Positions 7,524 through 13,487 of a stretch of DNA of 16,431 nt are shown piece by piece (position 1 is the stretch's first letter; every line of letters starts with the position of its first letter). The stretch is taken from contig CAMLJW010000065.1 in NCBI GenBank assembly GCA_946480485.1, forward strand, positions 1 through 16,431. The letters are read 5' to 3'. The notes under the pieces are model-generated. The model was not told the DNA's origin. It searched no databases and saw nothing but the letters and a program-made list of their open reading frames with translations. The DNA is from an uncultured Streptomyces sp. GTDB lineage: Bacteria > Actinomycetota > Actinomycetes > Streptomycetales > Streptomycetaceae. Made by a program: the position numbers and the translations under genes.

Positions 7524-7724
7524 TCAGGGGGAGCCCAGGCGCGCGCGAACGCGCGGACGCCATCGCATTCCGTTGACCTGGCCCGGCTCGTCGCCGATGA
7601 CGTAGCGGACACGACGGCCGTGCACGCGCCGCGCAGGAGCCCGGCAGCCGCGCGGGCGGCAGCCACGGGCCAGGCGTGCGTAGGGATCTCGGGCCGCCGA
7701 GGGGGTCGCCGCGACGACGCGCAC
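7524..7724 (-). CDS. trpM: TrpM-like small protein, modulator of tryptophan biosynthesis
   Basis: Short, very basic protein between trpC and trpB, the place of trpM (earlier trpX) in Streptomyces coelicolor, where it was reported to modulate tryptophan synthesis and development. From the GTG at 7724 it has 66 residues; the core is GCRPRGCRAPARR (Cys22 and Cys27), then VHGRRVRYVIGDEPGQ and VNGMRWR. About one residue in four is Arg, and the two cysteines five residues apart could bind metal or nucleic acid; that is inference. The start is uncertain: in-frame GTGs at 7841 and 7904 would give 105 or 126 residues, the last starting 7 bases after the trpC stop, and the codons in between keep a strong G/C third-base bias. 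None of the three has a good ribosome site. I chose 7724 because about 60 residues is the length I recall for the family. Confidence 0.7.
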   Translation of the reverse strand: MRVVAATPSAARDPYARLARGCRPRGCRAPARRVHGRRVRYVIGDEPGQVNGMRWRPRVRARLGSP

Positions 7725-7911
7725 GCCGAGGCGGGCCTCGTCGGTGCACAGGGCCGCTGCGGCGGGGCGCGCCCCGAGGCGGCGGTCGTCTTCGTGGCTC
7801 AGGGCCGGCGCAGCGGGCGGTGCGGCCCGCCATGCGCGCACCGAGATGCCGTCGGGGCGCGGGCCCGGACGGGTGACGGCGGCGAAGGAGGCGGCGGCGC
7901 GCACCGGAGCG

Positions 7912-8721
7912 TCAGTCCCGTCCGTGCCGCAGCGCGGGGTGCGCCCCCGCGGCGACCAGATCGGAGACGGCCATCTTCGGGTCGCGTCCGGTGACCAGCG
8001 ACTCGCCCACCAGCACCGCGTCGGCGCCGGCGTTGGCGTAGGCGATGAGGTCGTGCGGGCCGCGGACGCCGGACTCGGCGACCTTGACGACGCTGCCGGG
8101 GATCTCGGGGGCGACCCGGTCGAACGTCGACCGGTCGACCTTCAGCGTCTTCAGATCGCGTGCGTTGACACCGATCACCTTCGCGCCGGCGTCCACCGCC
8201 CGCTCGACCTCGTCCTCGTCGTGCACCTCGACGAGCGGTGTGAGCCCGATGGACTCGGCGCGCTCGATCAGGGACTCCAGGGCTGACTGCTCCAGCGCGG
8301 CGACGATCAGCAGGGCCAGGTCCGCGCCGTACGCCCTCGCCTCCCACAGCTGGTACGACGTGACGATGAAGTCCTTGCGGAGGACCGGGACGTTCACGCG
8401 GGCGCGGACCGCCTCCAGGTCGGCCAGCGAACCTCCGAAGCGGCGCTGCTCGGTGAGGACGGAGATGATGGCCGCGCCACCCGCCTCGTAGTCCGCCGCC
8501 AGCCCGGCCGGGTTGGCGATCGCCGCCAGCGCACCCTTGGAGGGGCTGGACCGCTTCACTTCACAGATGACCTTGACGCCGTCACCGCGCAGGGCGGCCA
8601 CGCCGTCCTTGGCCGCCGGAGCCTTCGCCGCGCGCTCCTTGAGCTCGTCGAGGCTGACGCGCGCCTGCCGCTCCGCGAGGTCGGCACGGACTCCGTCGAT
8701 GATCTCGTCGAGCACACTCAC
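7912..8721 (-). CDS. trpC: Indole-3-glycerol phosphate synthase
   Basis: TrpC closes the indole ring: CdRP to indole-3-glycerol phosphate, with loss of CO2 and water. The 269-residue TIM barrel shows the IGPS set: Glu54 and Lys56 in [12 protein letters not shown], the catalytic lysine in LRKDFIV, Glu in LVEVHDEDE, Asn in GVNARDL, and ESGVRGP and LVGESLV for phosphate binding. It is monofunctional, without a fused TrpF; PriA, 6 kb to the right, provides that step. The GTG at 8721 gives [10 protein letters not shown] and is preceded by GGGAAGGGGG about 9 bases upstream. A second in-frame GTG two codons later is less likely. It heads the trpC-trpM-trpB-trpA group. The C-terminus ends with PALRHGRD and the next possible GTG (7904) lies 7 bases on. 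Confidence 0.97.
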   Translation of the reverse strand: MSVLDEIIDGVRADLAERQARVSLDELKERAAKAPAAKDGVAALRGDGVKVICEVKRSSPSKGALAAIANPAGLAADYEAGGAAIISVLTEQRRFGGSLADLEAVRARVNVPVLRKDFIVTSYQLWEARAYGADLALLIVAALEQSALESLIERAESIGLTPLVEVHDEDEVERAVDAGAKVIGVNARDLKTLKVDRSTFDRVAPEIPGSVVKVAESGVRGPHDLIAYANAGADAVLVGESLVTGRDPKMAVSDLVAAGAHPALRHGRD

Positions 8722-8911
8722 GCGAGCGGCCCCCTTCCCTGACGATGGACAGTTGAAGCGGTTGGACAGTTGAACATCCGACCCGGTCCGCCCGCTTCAA
8801 AGGGAAGCGGCATCAGACGAAACCAGTGGTCACTGCGATGATATCCGCAGGAGGGCGTAGGCCTCGCATCCGGTTGACGCCGGTCCCAGTACCTGGACAT
8901 TCGCCAGTTGA
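8722..8911 (-). promoter_or_regulatory. Control region upstream of trpC
   Basis: 190 bases between the DUF2752 stop and trpC. On the minus strand a possible promoter is TTGAAG, 16 bases, GATGTT, partly inside a perfect 7-base stem with 5-base loop (8792-8810, CCGCTTC / GAAGCGG). Further upstream lie CAGTG-GT-CACTG (8824-8835) and an imperfect palindrome around GATATC. Downstream of the promoter are two perfect 12-base direct repeats (separate entry). No tandem Trp codons, so classic attenuation is not supported. Confidence 0.4.
8746..8774 (-). repeat. 12-base direct repeat just upstream of trpC
   Basis: TTCAACTGTCCA (minus strand) occurs twice without mismatch, at 8763-8774 and 8746-8757, 17 bases apart. 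The nearer copy ends 25 bases before the trpC start, next to the ribosome site. The pair would fall in the 5' untranslated RNA or at the transcription start, a position fitting a repressor or an RNA-binding regulator. Confidence 0.6.
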
Positions 8912-9349
8912 TCAAGGATGGAGCCAGCCGCCGAACGGCAGGTTCCGGACCACCGTGAAGACCAGGAGCAGCACACCGAGGCCCCACAGGTGGACGGGCC
9001 CCGGATCGAGGCGCAGCGGGCGCCCCCGGACCGACCGATCCGCCCAGACGGTCCACACCACCGCGAACACGAGGTACCCCACGACCGCGAGGGCGTTCGC
9101 CCTGAGCGCCGCCGCGAAGTCACCGTGCACGAAGGCGTGCGCGCTGCGCAGTCCGCCGCAGCCGGGACAGTACACCCCCGTGTACTGGAGCAGCGGACAG
9201 GCGGGGTAGTGCCCGGGTTCGTTCGGGTCCACGACGGCGACATACGCGAAGGCCCCGACGACGGCCGCGAGCACACCGGCGGGCACGGCGAGCCGCCGCG
9301 GCACGGATCCGGGCGTCGCCCTCTGGGTTTCGGCGTTCACGCCGAGCAT
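8912..9349 (-). CDS. DUF2752 family membrane protein
   Basis: Predicted 145-residue membrane protein of the DUF2752 family; function unknown. Segment one (about 20-40) is followed by an extracytoplasmic loop with the family motif: CPLLQYTGVYCPGCGGLRS, Cys51, Cys61, Cys64, then HAFVHGDF. Two more membrane segments follow (about 84-102 and 118-139). The CPGCG group looks like a thiol or metal site; no activity is known to me. The ATG at 9349 was chosen for the AGGCGGC just upstream; a GTG three codons later is possible. It lies between the HGxxPAAW gene and trpC in the same direction, part of three membrane genes inserted between trpE and trpC. Confidence 0.85.
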   Translation of the reverse strand: MLGVNAETQRATPGSVPRRLAVPAGVLAAVVGAFAYVAVVDPNEPGHYPACPLLQYTGVYCPGCGGLRSAHAFVHGDFAAALRANALAVVGYLVFAVVWTVWADRSVRGRPLRLDPGPVHLWGLGVLLLVFTVVRNLPFGGWLHP

Positions 9350-9387
9350 TCTGCCGCCTGCGGACGAAGCCCGCACACGCGCGAGAA

Positions 9388-9421
9388 AGGCGGCCCTCGG
9401 CGCTCGAAGCCGGTGCCGCCT
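9388..9421 (-). terminator. Possible hairpin between the HGxxPAAW and DUF2752 genes
   Basis: AGGCGGC and GCCGCCT pair perfectly (7 bases) around a 20-base loop that holds a further CGGC/GCCG stem. It lies 20 bases past the HGxxPAAW stop. Without a T-run it may be a weak terminator or a processing site. Confidence 0.35.
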
Positions 9422-9441
9422 CCCGTGTGCTGCCGTGTCGG

Positions 9442-9693
9442 TCAGCTCTTGACCGCGGCCACCTGGTCGGCCTCCTCGGCGGCCCCGGGCCTGCCCGCGG
9501 TCTTCCGCTGGCCGAGTCCCGCCGCGCTCATGGCCATGCCCACCAGGCCTCCGAGGGCGGCGATGACCATGCCGGCCCAGAAGCCCAGCGGATTGGCCAT
9601 CACCATGAAGGCACCCGCGACGCAGAAACCGATCAGGACGATGGTGACACCGGTCCAGGCGGCCGGGGTGTGACCGTGGCTGCTGCCCGCCAT
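9442..9693 (-). CDS. HGxxPAAW family small membrane protein
   Basis: 83-residue membrane protein with the defining N-terminal motif HGHTPAAW at 6-13, followed by two membrane segments (about 14-36 and 41-62) and a charged Ala/Glu/Lys tail ending VAAVKS. The function of this actinobacterial family is unknown. ATG at 9693 has a good ribosome site (GAGGAGC, 6 bases before). It sits between the Trp-associated membrane protein and DUF2752. The 204-base gap upstream suggests its own promoter may exist, but I see no strong one. The steady company of trp genes in Streptomyces, as I recall it, points to a link with tryptophan, unproven. Confidence 0.88.
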   Translation of the reverse strand: MAGSSHGHTPAAWTGVTIVLIGFCVAGAFMVMANPLGFWAGMVIAALGGLVGMAMSAAGLGQRKTAGRPGAAEEADQVAAVKS

Positions 9694-9837
9694 GACTTTG
9701 CTCCTCGTTGCTGATTGCGTATGTGCCTGTGTGAATCGGACACTCGTCGTCCATTGTCCCGTACTCACCCGTAGGCGGTGAGCGGGGGTCCTGCCTGGGG
9801 CACGACGCCGAAGCGCCGACCTGAAGCCCAGCGAGTC

Positions 9838-9894
9838 TCCCGGTGGGCGTCCGGGTGGGGATGTCCCGGTGGATGTCCGGAGTGTCCCGGTGGG
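9838..9894. repeat. Short degenerate repeat array after the Trp-associated membrane protein gene
   Basis: TCCCGGTGGG occurs at 9838-9847 and 9885-9894, TCCCGGTGGA at 9864-9873, and a variant TCCGGGTGGG at 9850-9859, with TCCGGAGTG between. Starts are about 10 to 14 bases apart, near one helical turn. The array ends just before the stop codon of the gene at 9898. It may be a simple-sequence expansion or a binding array; nothing decides this. Confidence 0.5.
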
Positions 9895-9897
9895 CTA

Positions 9898-10548
9898 CTA
9901 CGCCCCGGTCGGGTCCTCGCCCCGGTCCAGCGCCTTCCACATCTCCTCGGGCCGGTCGGGGTCCGCAGCGGGCCTGGTCTTGCGGGGCCGGGAGGTGCCG
10001 TCCCGCTCGTACCGGCCCGACATGGCCGGCCACAGCCGTCCGTAGCGCAGTGCGAGCAGGCCGGCGAGCAGGAGCAGCAGACCACCCACCGCGGCGACGT
10101 ACGGCCAGGCGGTGTGGCTCATGGAGTCGACCGTAGCGGCGGTGTCGCCGGAGGCCTGCGCGGCCTTGTCATCGAGCGCGGAACGGTCGGAGGCACCGAG
10201 GAGCGCCGCGGCCACCGTGCCCGCGCCGGAGAGCGCGAGGAGCCCGGCGACCAGGAGGCGTCCGGCGCGGCGTACGGCGAAGACGGCAACGAGGGCGGCG
10301 AGGCCCACTACGGCGAGGGCTGCGGGCATGCCGGTGACGTCGCTTCCGGTGGCGCTCAGCGGGAAGTCGCCGCCTGCCACCGTCGCGGTGCCCTCCGACC
10401 AGCCCTGCCGCGAGGCGAGCAGCGCCACGGCCGCGCCGAGCGCGCCGCACAGCAGGGCGAGGCCGAGGCTGCGCCGGCCGGACCGGGTGGGTCCGGTGGG
10501 TCCGGTGGGTCCGGTGGCTTCGTGTCGGGGGCGAGGTACGGCAGTCAC
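9898..10548 (-). CDS. Tryptophan-associated membrane protein (TIGR02234 family)
   Basis: 216-residue membrane protein of the TIGR02234 (Trp_oprn_chp) family, found beside actinobacterial trp genes and of unknown function. A Gly-Pro-Thr repeat stretch (about residues 12-20) precedes four membrane segments: roughly 28-48, 74-90, 95-112 and 145-165. The cytoplasmic tail is charged (SGRYERDGTSRPRKTRP) and ends EEMWKALDRGEDPTGA. GTG at 10548 gives MTAVPRPRHE, the start I recall for homologues; GGAG lies only three bases before it, and a GTG at 10557 is the alternative. The gene follows trpE by 95 bases. Its place suggests a role in Trp uptake, export or sensing, which is inference. Confidence 0.88.
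   Translation of the reverse strand: MTAVPRPRHEATGPTGPTGPTRSGRRSLGLALLCGALGAAVALLASRQGWSEGTATVAGGDFPLSATGSDVTGMPAALAVVGLAALVAVFAVRRAGRLLVAGLLALSGAGTVAAALLGASDRSALDDKAAQASGDTAATVDSMSHTAWPYVAAVGGLLLLLAGLLALRYGRLWPAMSGRYERDGTSRPRKTRPAADPDRPEEMWKALDRGEDPTGA
10483..10518 (-). repeat. 9-base tandem repeat coding for Gly-Pro-Thr
   Basis: TCCGGTGGG occurs as two exact copies (10492-10509), a third with one change to 10518, and an imperfect copy before. On the coding strand it makes GPTGPTGPT near the N-terminus of the Trp-associated membrane protein. Copy number probably varies between strains by slippage, always in frame. Confidence 0.8.
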
Positions 10549-10622
10549 GTACTCCACTATCGCCCCGACCGCGGGCGAACCGTCACCCGGGGTTCGTGTG
10601 AGACGCGTCCTGTCCACCGCTG

Positions 10623-10670
10623 CCGGCCGAGCCGCCGGCCGGACTACTGGCCGAGCGGTCGGCCGGACTG
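10623..10670 (-). repeat. 24-base tandem duplication across the trpE stop, forming two hairpins
   Basis: Positions 10647-10670 and 10623-10646 match at 20 of 24 bases. Each copy folds: GGCCGA/TCGGCC around GCGG in the last trpE codons, and CCGGCCG/CGGCCGG with a 6-base loop (10623-10642) just past the stop. The second hairpin may act as a weak terminator, without T-run. The trpE stop TAG is the first codon of the second copy, where the first copy has CAG. Confidence 0.65.
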
Positions 10671-12167
10671 CTGACCGAGCCGGTTCGCCGTGTGCACCGC
10701 GCGCAGGACGGCGGCGGCCTTGTTGCGGCACTCGGTGTCCTCGGCCACCGGGTCCGAGTCGGCCACGACACCGGCGCCGGCCTGCACGTATGCCGTGCCG
10801 TCCCGCAGCAGCGCGGTACGGATGGCGATGGCGGTGTCGGAGTCGCCGGCGAAGTCGAGGTAGCCGACGCAGCCGCCGTACACACCGCGGCGCGCGGGTT
10901 CCAGCTCGTCGATGATCTGCATCGCACGGGGCTTGGGAGCGCCGGAGAGGGTGCCTGCCGGGAAGCACGCGGTCAGGACGTCGAAGGCCGTACGCCCCCG
11001 AGCGACCTTGCCGGTCACCGTCGAGACGATGTGCATGACGTGCGAGTAGCGCTCGATGGACATGAAGTCGATGACCTCGACGGAACCCGGCTCGCAGACG
11101 CGGCCGAGGTCGTTGCGGCCCAGGTCGACGAGCATCAGGTGCTCGGCGCGCTCCTTGGGGTCGGCGAGGAGTTCGTCGGCGAGGGCCTGGTCCTCGTGCG
11201 GGTTCGCGCCGCGCGGTCGCGTGCCGGCGATGGGGTGCACCATCGCGTGCCCGTCCTCGACCTTGACCAGGGCCTCCGGGGAGGAACCCACGACGTCGAA
11301 GCCCTCGAAGCGGAAGAGGTACATGTACGGCGAGGGGTTGGTGGCCCGCAGTACGCGGTAGACGTCCAACGCGCTTGCGGTGCAAGGGGTTTCGAAGCGC
11401 TGTGAGGGCACGACCTGGAAGGCCTCGCCCGCGCGGATGCGCTCCTTGATGTCCTCGACGGCGTCCTGGTAGTCGGGGCCGCCCCACAGCGCGGTGTACT
11501 CGGGGAGTTCGGAGGGCGGGAGCGCGGCGGGCGGCTGCGAGACCGGGCGCGACAGGTCGGCCTCCATGGCGTCGAGGCGGGCGACGGCGTCCACGTACGC
11601 CTCGTCGACGCCCGTGTCGAGGTCGTTGTGGTTAATCGCGTTGGCGATCAGCAGGACCGTGCCGTCCCAGTGGTCAAGGACCGCGAGGTCACTGGTGAGC
11701 AGCATGGTCAGCTCGGGCAGTCGCAGGTCGTCGTGGTCGCCGGGGCCGATCTTCTCCAGGCGGCGCACGACGTCGTAGCCGAGGTAGCCGACCATGCCGC
11801 CGGTGAACGGCGGCAGTCCGCTGTCGTGGACGAGGTCGTGCGGGGTGTGCAGCGCCTCGACGGTGGCGCGCAGGGCAGTGAGCGGGTCGCCGTCGAGGGG
11901 AACACCGACCGGGGGCGAGCCGACCCAGCGGGCCTGCCCCTCGTGCTCGCTCAGGGTCGCGTGGCTGCGGACGCCCACGAAGGAGTAGCGAGACCATGAC
12001 AGCGCGGCGCGGCCGTTCTCGGCGGACTCCAGCAGGAAGGTGCCGGGGCGCTCGGCGGCGAGCTTGCGGTAGAGCGCGACGGGCGTGTCGCCGTCCGCGA
12101 GGAGCTTGCGGCTGACGGGGATGACACGCCGGTCGGTGGCCAGCTTGCGGAACGTCTCGAAATCCAT
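10644..12167 (-). CDS. trpE: Anthranilate synthase component I
   Basis: TrpE makes anthranilate from chorismate with ammonia delivered by the glutaminase subunit TrpG, which is not encoded nearby, so the partner must lie elsewhere. The 507-residue protein has the feedback-inhibition motif LLES (45-48) for Trp binding and the chorismate-binding core: HPIAGTRPRG, LVDLGRNDLGRV, MHIVSTVTGK and AGTLSGAPKPRAMQIID, then YGGCVGYL. Length is usual for the stand-alone form. The ATG at 12167 gives MDFETFRKLATDRRVIPV, with AGGG about 10 bases upstream inside or next to the end of hisI. Only 11 bases separate it from hisI, leaving no room for a trp leader peptide directly before it. The C-terminus (QQSGRPLGQ) comes from a duplicated 8-codon unit whose second copy begins with the stop. 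Confidence 0.97.
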   Translation of the reverse strand: MDFETFRKLATDRRVIPVSRKLLADGDTPVALYRKLAAERPGTFLLESAENGRAALSWSRYSFVGVRSHATLSEHEGQARWVGSPPVGVPLDGDPLTALRATVEALHTPHDLVHDSGLPPFTGGMVGYLGYDVVRRLEKIGPGDHDDLRLPELTMLLTSDLAVLDHWDGTVLLIANAINHNDLDTGVDEAYVDAVARLDAMEADLSRPVSQPPAALPPSELPEYTALWGGPDYQDAVEDIKERIRAGEAFQVVPSQRFETPCTASALDVYRVLRATNPSPYMYLFRFEGFDVVGSSPEALVKVEDGHAMVHPIAGTRPRGANPHEDQALADELLADPKERAEHLMLVDLGRNDLGRVCEPGSVEVIDFMSIERYSHVMHIVSTVTGKVARGRTAFDVLTACFPAGTLSGAPKPRAMQIIDELEPARRGVYGGCVGYLDFAGDSDTAIAIRTALLRDGTAYVQAGAGVVADSDPVAEDTECRNKAAAVLRAVHTANRLGQQSGRPLGQ

Positions 12168-12178
12168 GGCGGCTGACC

Positions 12179-12571
12179 CTACTGTCCGGTCGGCAGTACG
12201 TCGGACCCGGCGCCCTCGAGGAGGACGTCGGCGTCGAAACAGGTGCGGGCGCCCGTGTGGCAGGCGGCGCCCACCTGGTCGACCTTCACGAGGAGGGTGT
12301 CGGCGTCGCAGTCGAGGGCGACGGACTTGACGTGCTGGACGTGCCCGGAGGTGTCGCCCTTGACCCAGTACTCCTGGCGGCTGCGCGACCAGTAGGTGCA
12401 GCGGCCCGTGGTCAGCGTGCGGTGCAGCGCCTCATCGTCCATCCAGCCCAGCATCAGCACCTCTCCGGTGTCGTACTGCTGGGCGATCGCGGGGAGGAGC
12501 CCGTCGGCGCCGCGCGTGGGGCGCGCGGCGACGGCGGAATCGAGGCGGCTGGGTGGGGGCGTGCTGGTCAT
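12179..12571 (-). CDS. hisI: Phosphoribosyl-AMP cyclohydrolase
   Basis: HisI opens the adenine ring of phosphoribosyl-AMP, the third step of histidine synthesis. The 130-residue protein is the cyclohydrolase domain alone, without fused HisE. It shows [31 protein letters not shown] and the metal sites: DCDAD (Cys88 as Zn ligand, Asp87/89/91 for Mg) with Cys104 and Cys111 in ACHTGARTC. The start is not firm: ATG at 12571 (MTSTPPPS) fits homologues, ATG at 12580 adds three residues, and neither has a ribosome site. trpE follows 11 bases later, so His and Trp steps share a transcript here. The gene is split from the hisB-hisF group by the rightward TIGR03085-type gene. Confidence 0.95.
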   Translation of the reverse strand: MTSTPPPSRLDSAVAARPTRGADGLLPAIAQQYDTGEVLMLGWMDDEALHRTLTTGRCTYWSRSRQEYWVKGDTSGHVQHVKSVALDCDADTLLVKVDQVGAACHTGARTCFDADVLLEGAGSDVLPTGQ

Positions 12572-12591
12572 GTGGGCCATTGTGCCGCGCC

Positions 12592-12627
12592 CGCGGGGCG
12601 GGTCCGGCCGCGGGGCGGGTCCGGCCG
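12592..12627. repeat. 17-base tandem repeat upstream of hisI
   Basis: The 17-base unit CGCGGGGCGGGTCCGGC is present twice in exact tandem (12592-12608 and 12609-12625), ending 21 bases upstream of the proposed hisI ATG. It lies between two divergent genes. It may hold the hisI promoter area or be a simple duplication. Confidence 0.6.
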
Positions 12628-12744
12628 GCGTCAAATGGATGAGAGGGGCCCGGCGGACAGGGGTGCCCCCGGGCATTGAGCACCGGCAGGCTTCAGTGGG
12701 CCGCGGTCACCGGGATTCGGGTGGGCGGACCGGCTACCCGGTCG

Positions 12745-12757
12745 TAGGCTGGCAGGC
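12745..12757 (+). promoter_or_regulatory. -10 box of a probably leaderless promoter
   Basis: TAGGCT at 12745-12750 is followed by seven bases and then the ATG at 12758, so transcription would begin at or one base before the A of the start codon. This layout is typical of leaderless actinobacterial mRNAs. No good -35 is visible at 17 or 18 bases. Confidence 0.5.
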
Positions 12758-13393
12758 ATGTCGACCCATGCCAAGCGTGAACGACTTCTTCTCGCCGACC
12801 TGTTGGAGACCGCGGGCCCCGACGCACCCACGCTCTGCGAGGGCTGGACCGCCCGGGACCTCGCGGCCCACGTGGTCACCCGGGAGCGGCGCACGGACGC
12901 CGCGGCCGGGATTCTGATCAAGCCGCTGGCGCCGCGTCTGGAGCGGGTGATGGCGGAGTTCGCCGAGAGGCCCTACGAGGAGCTGGTCCAGCTGATCCGT
13001 ACGGGCCCACCGCGGTTCTCGCCCTTCGCCCTGAAGCAGGTCGACGAGGCGTCGAACGCGACGGAGTTCTACATCCACGCCGAGGACGTACGCCGTGCCC
13101 AGCCCGACTGGACGCCGCGCGAGATCGATCCGGTCTTCGCCGACTTCCTGTGGTCGGGCCTGGAGCGGACGGCCCGCCTCATGGGCCGTAAGGCACCGGT
13201 CGGCCTGGTGCTGCGCCGCCCGGACGGTCGGACGGCGGTCGCCAAACGGGGAACCCCGGTGGTGACGGTGACCGGCGAGCCCTCCGAGCTGCTGCTGTTC
13301 GCGTACGGCCGGCAGAGCTCGGCCGATGTCGGACTGGACGGCGAGAAGGACGCGATCGCGAGGCTGCACGAGGCGAAACAGCTCGGGATCTGA
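12758..13393 (+). CDS. TIGR03085-family metal-binding protein, mycothiol/DinB-like fold
   Basis: A 211-residue protein of the TIGR03085 family, related to the mycothiol-dependent maleylpyruvate isomerase / DinB-like four-helix group. The expected metal ligands are seen: His38 in LCEGWTARDLAAHVVTRE, and Glu103 with His107 in NATEFYIHAEDVRRA. The C-terminal part (about 140-211, RRPDGRTAVAKRG, VTGEPSELLLFAYGR) is the usual second domain. Substrate is unknown; relatives use mycothiol in detoxification. It is the only rightward gene, between hisI (divergent) and hisF (convergent), and appears to have its own leaderless promoter, so it is probably independent of the amino-acid genes around it. Confidence 0.88.
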   Translation: MSTHAKRERLLLADLLETAGPDAPTLCEGWTARDLAAHVVTRERRTDAAAGILIKPLAPRLERVMAEFAERPYEELVQLIRTGPPRFSPFALKQVDEASNATEFYIHAEDVRRAQPDWTPREIDPVFADFLWSGLERTARLMGRKAPVGLVLRRPDGRTAVAKRGTPVVTVTGEPSELLLFAYGRQSSADVGLDGEKDAIARLHEAKQLGI

Positions 13394-13441
13394 GCCGCGC
13401 GAGGCACCCGGACCTGTCTGGGCGGCCTGACCCTCGGAACC

Positions 13442-13475
13442 GTCGGCGGAGCCCCGAAAGGAGGGCCACGCCGAC
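13442..13475. terminator. Hairpin between convergent TIGR03085-type gene and hisF
   Basis: GTCGGCG and CGCCGAC pair perfectly (7 bases) around a 20-base interior that can form a further GCCC/GGGC stem. It lies in the 94-base space where two genes end head-on, as expected for a terminator working in both directions. No T-run on either side. Confidence 0.55.
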
Positions 13476-13487
13476 AGCTCGGGGGGA

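Noticed and set aside
5928..7994. 688-codon plus-strand frame opposite trpB and trpM
   Set aside because: Same reason: shadow of TrpB with repetitive Gly/Val/Asp content.
8872..8903. Plus-strand TTGACG followed at 17 bases by ACATTC
   Set aside because: It would only drive antisense RNA into the DUF2752 gene, and the -10 match is poor.
9714..9751. Small frame MDDECPIHTG upstream of the HGxxPAAW gene
   Set aside because: It runs on into the HGxxPAAW gene in another frame and shows no family or ribosome site.
10483..10518. Tandem repeat considered as a CRISPR-like array
   Set aside because: 9-base units without spacers, in frame within a coding gene.
12168..12178. Search for a trp leader peptide or attenuator in front of trpE
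   Set aside because: Only 11 bases separate hisI and trpE, too short for any leader.
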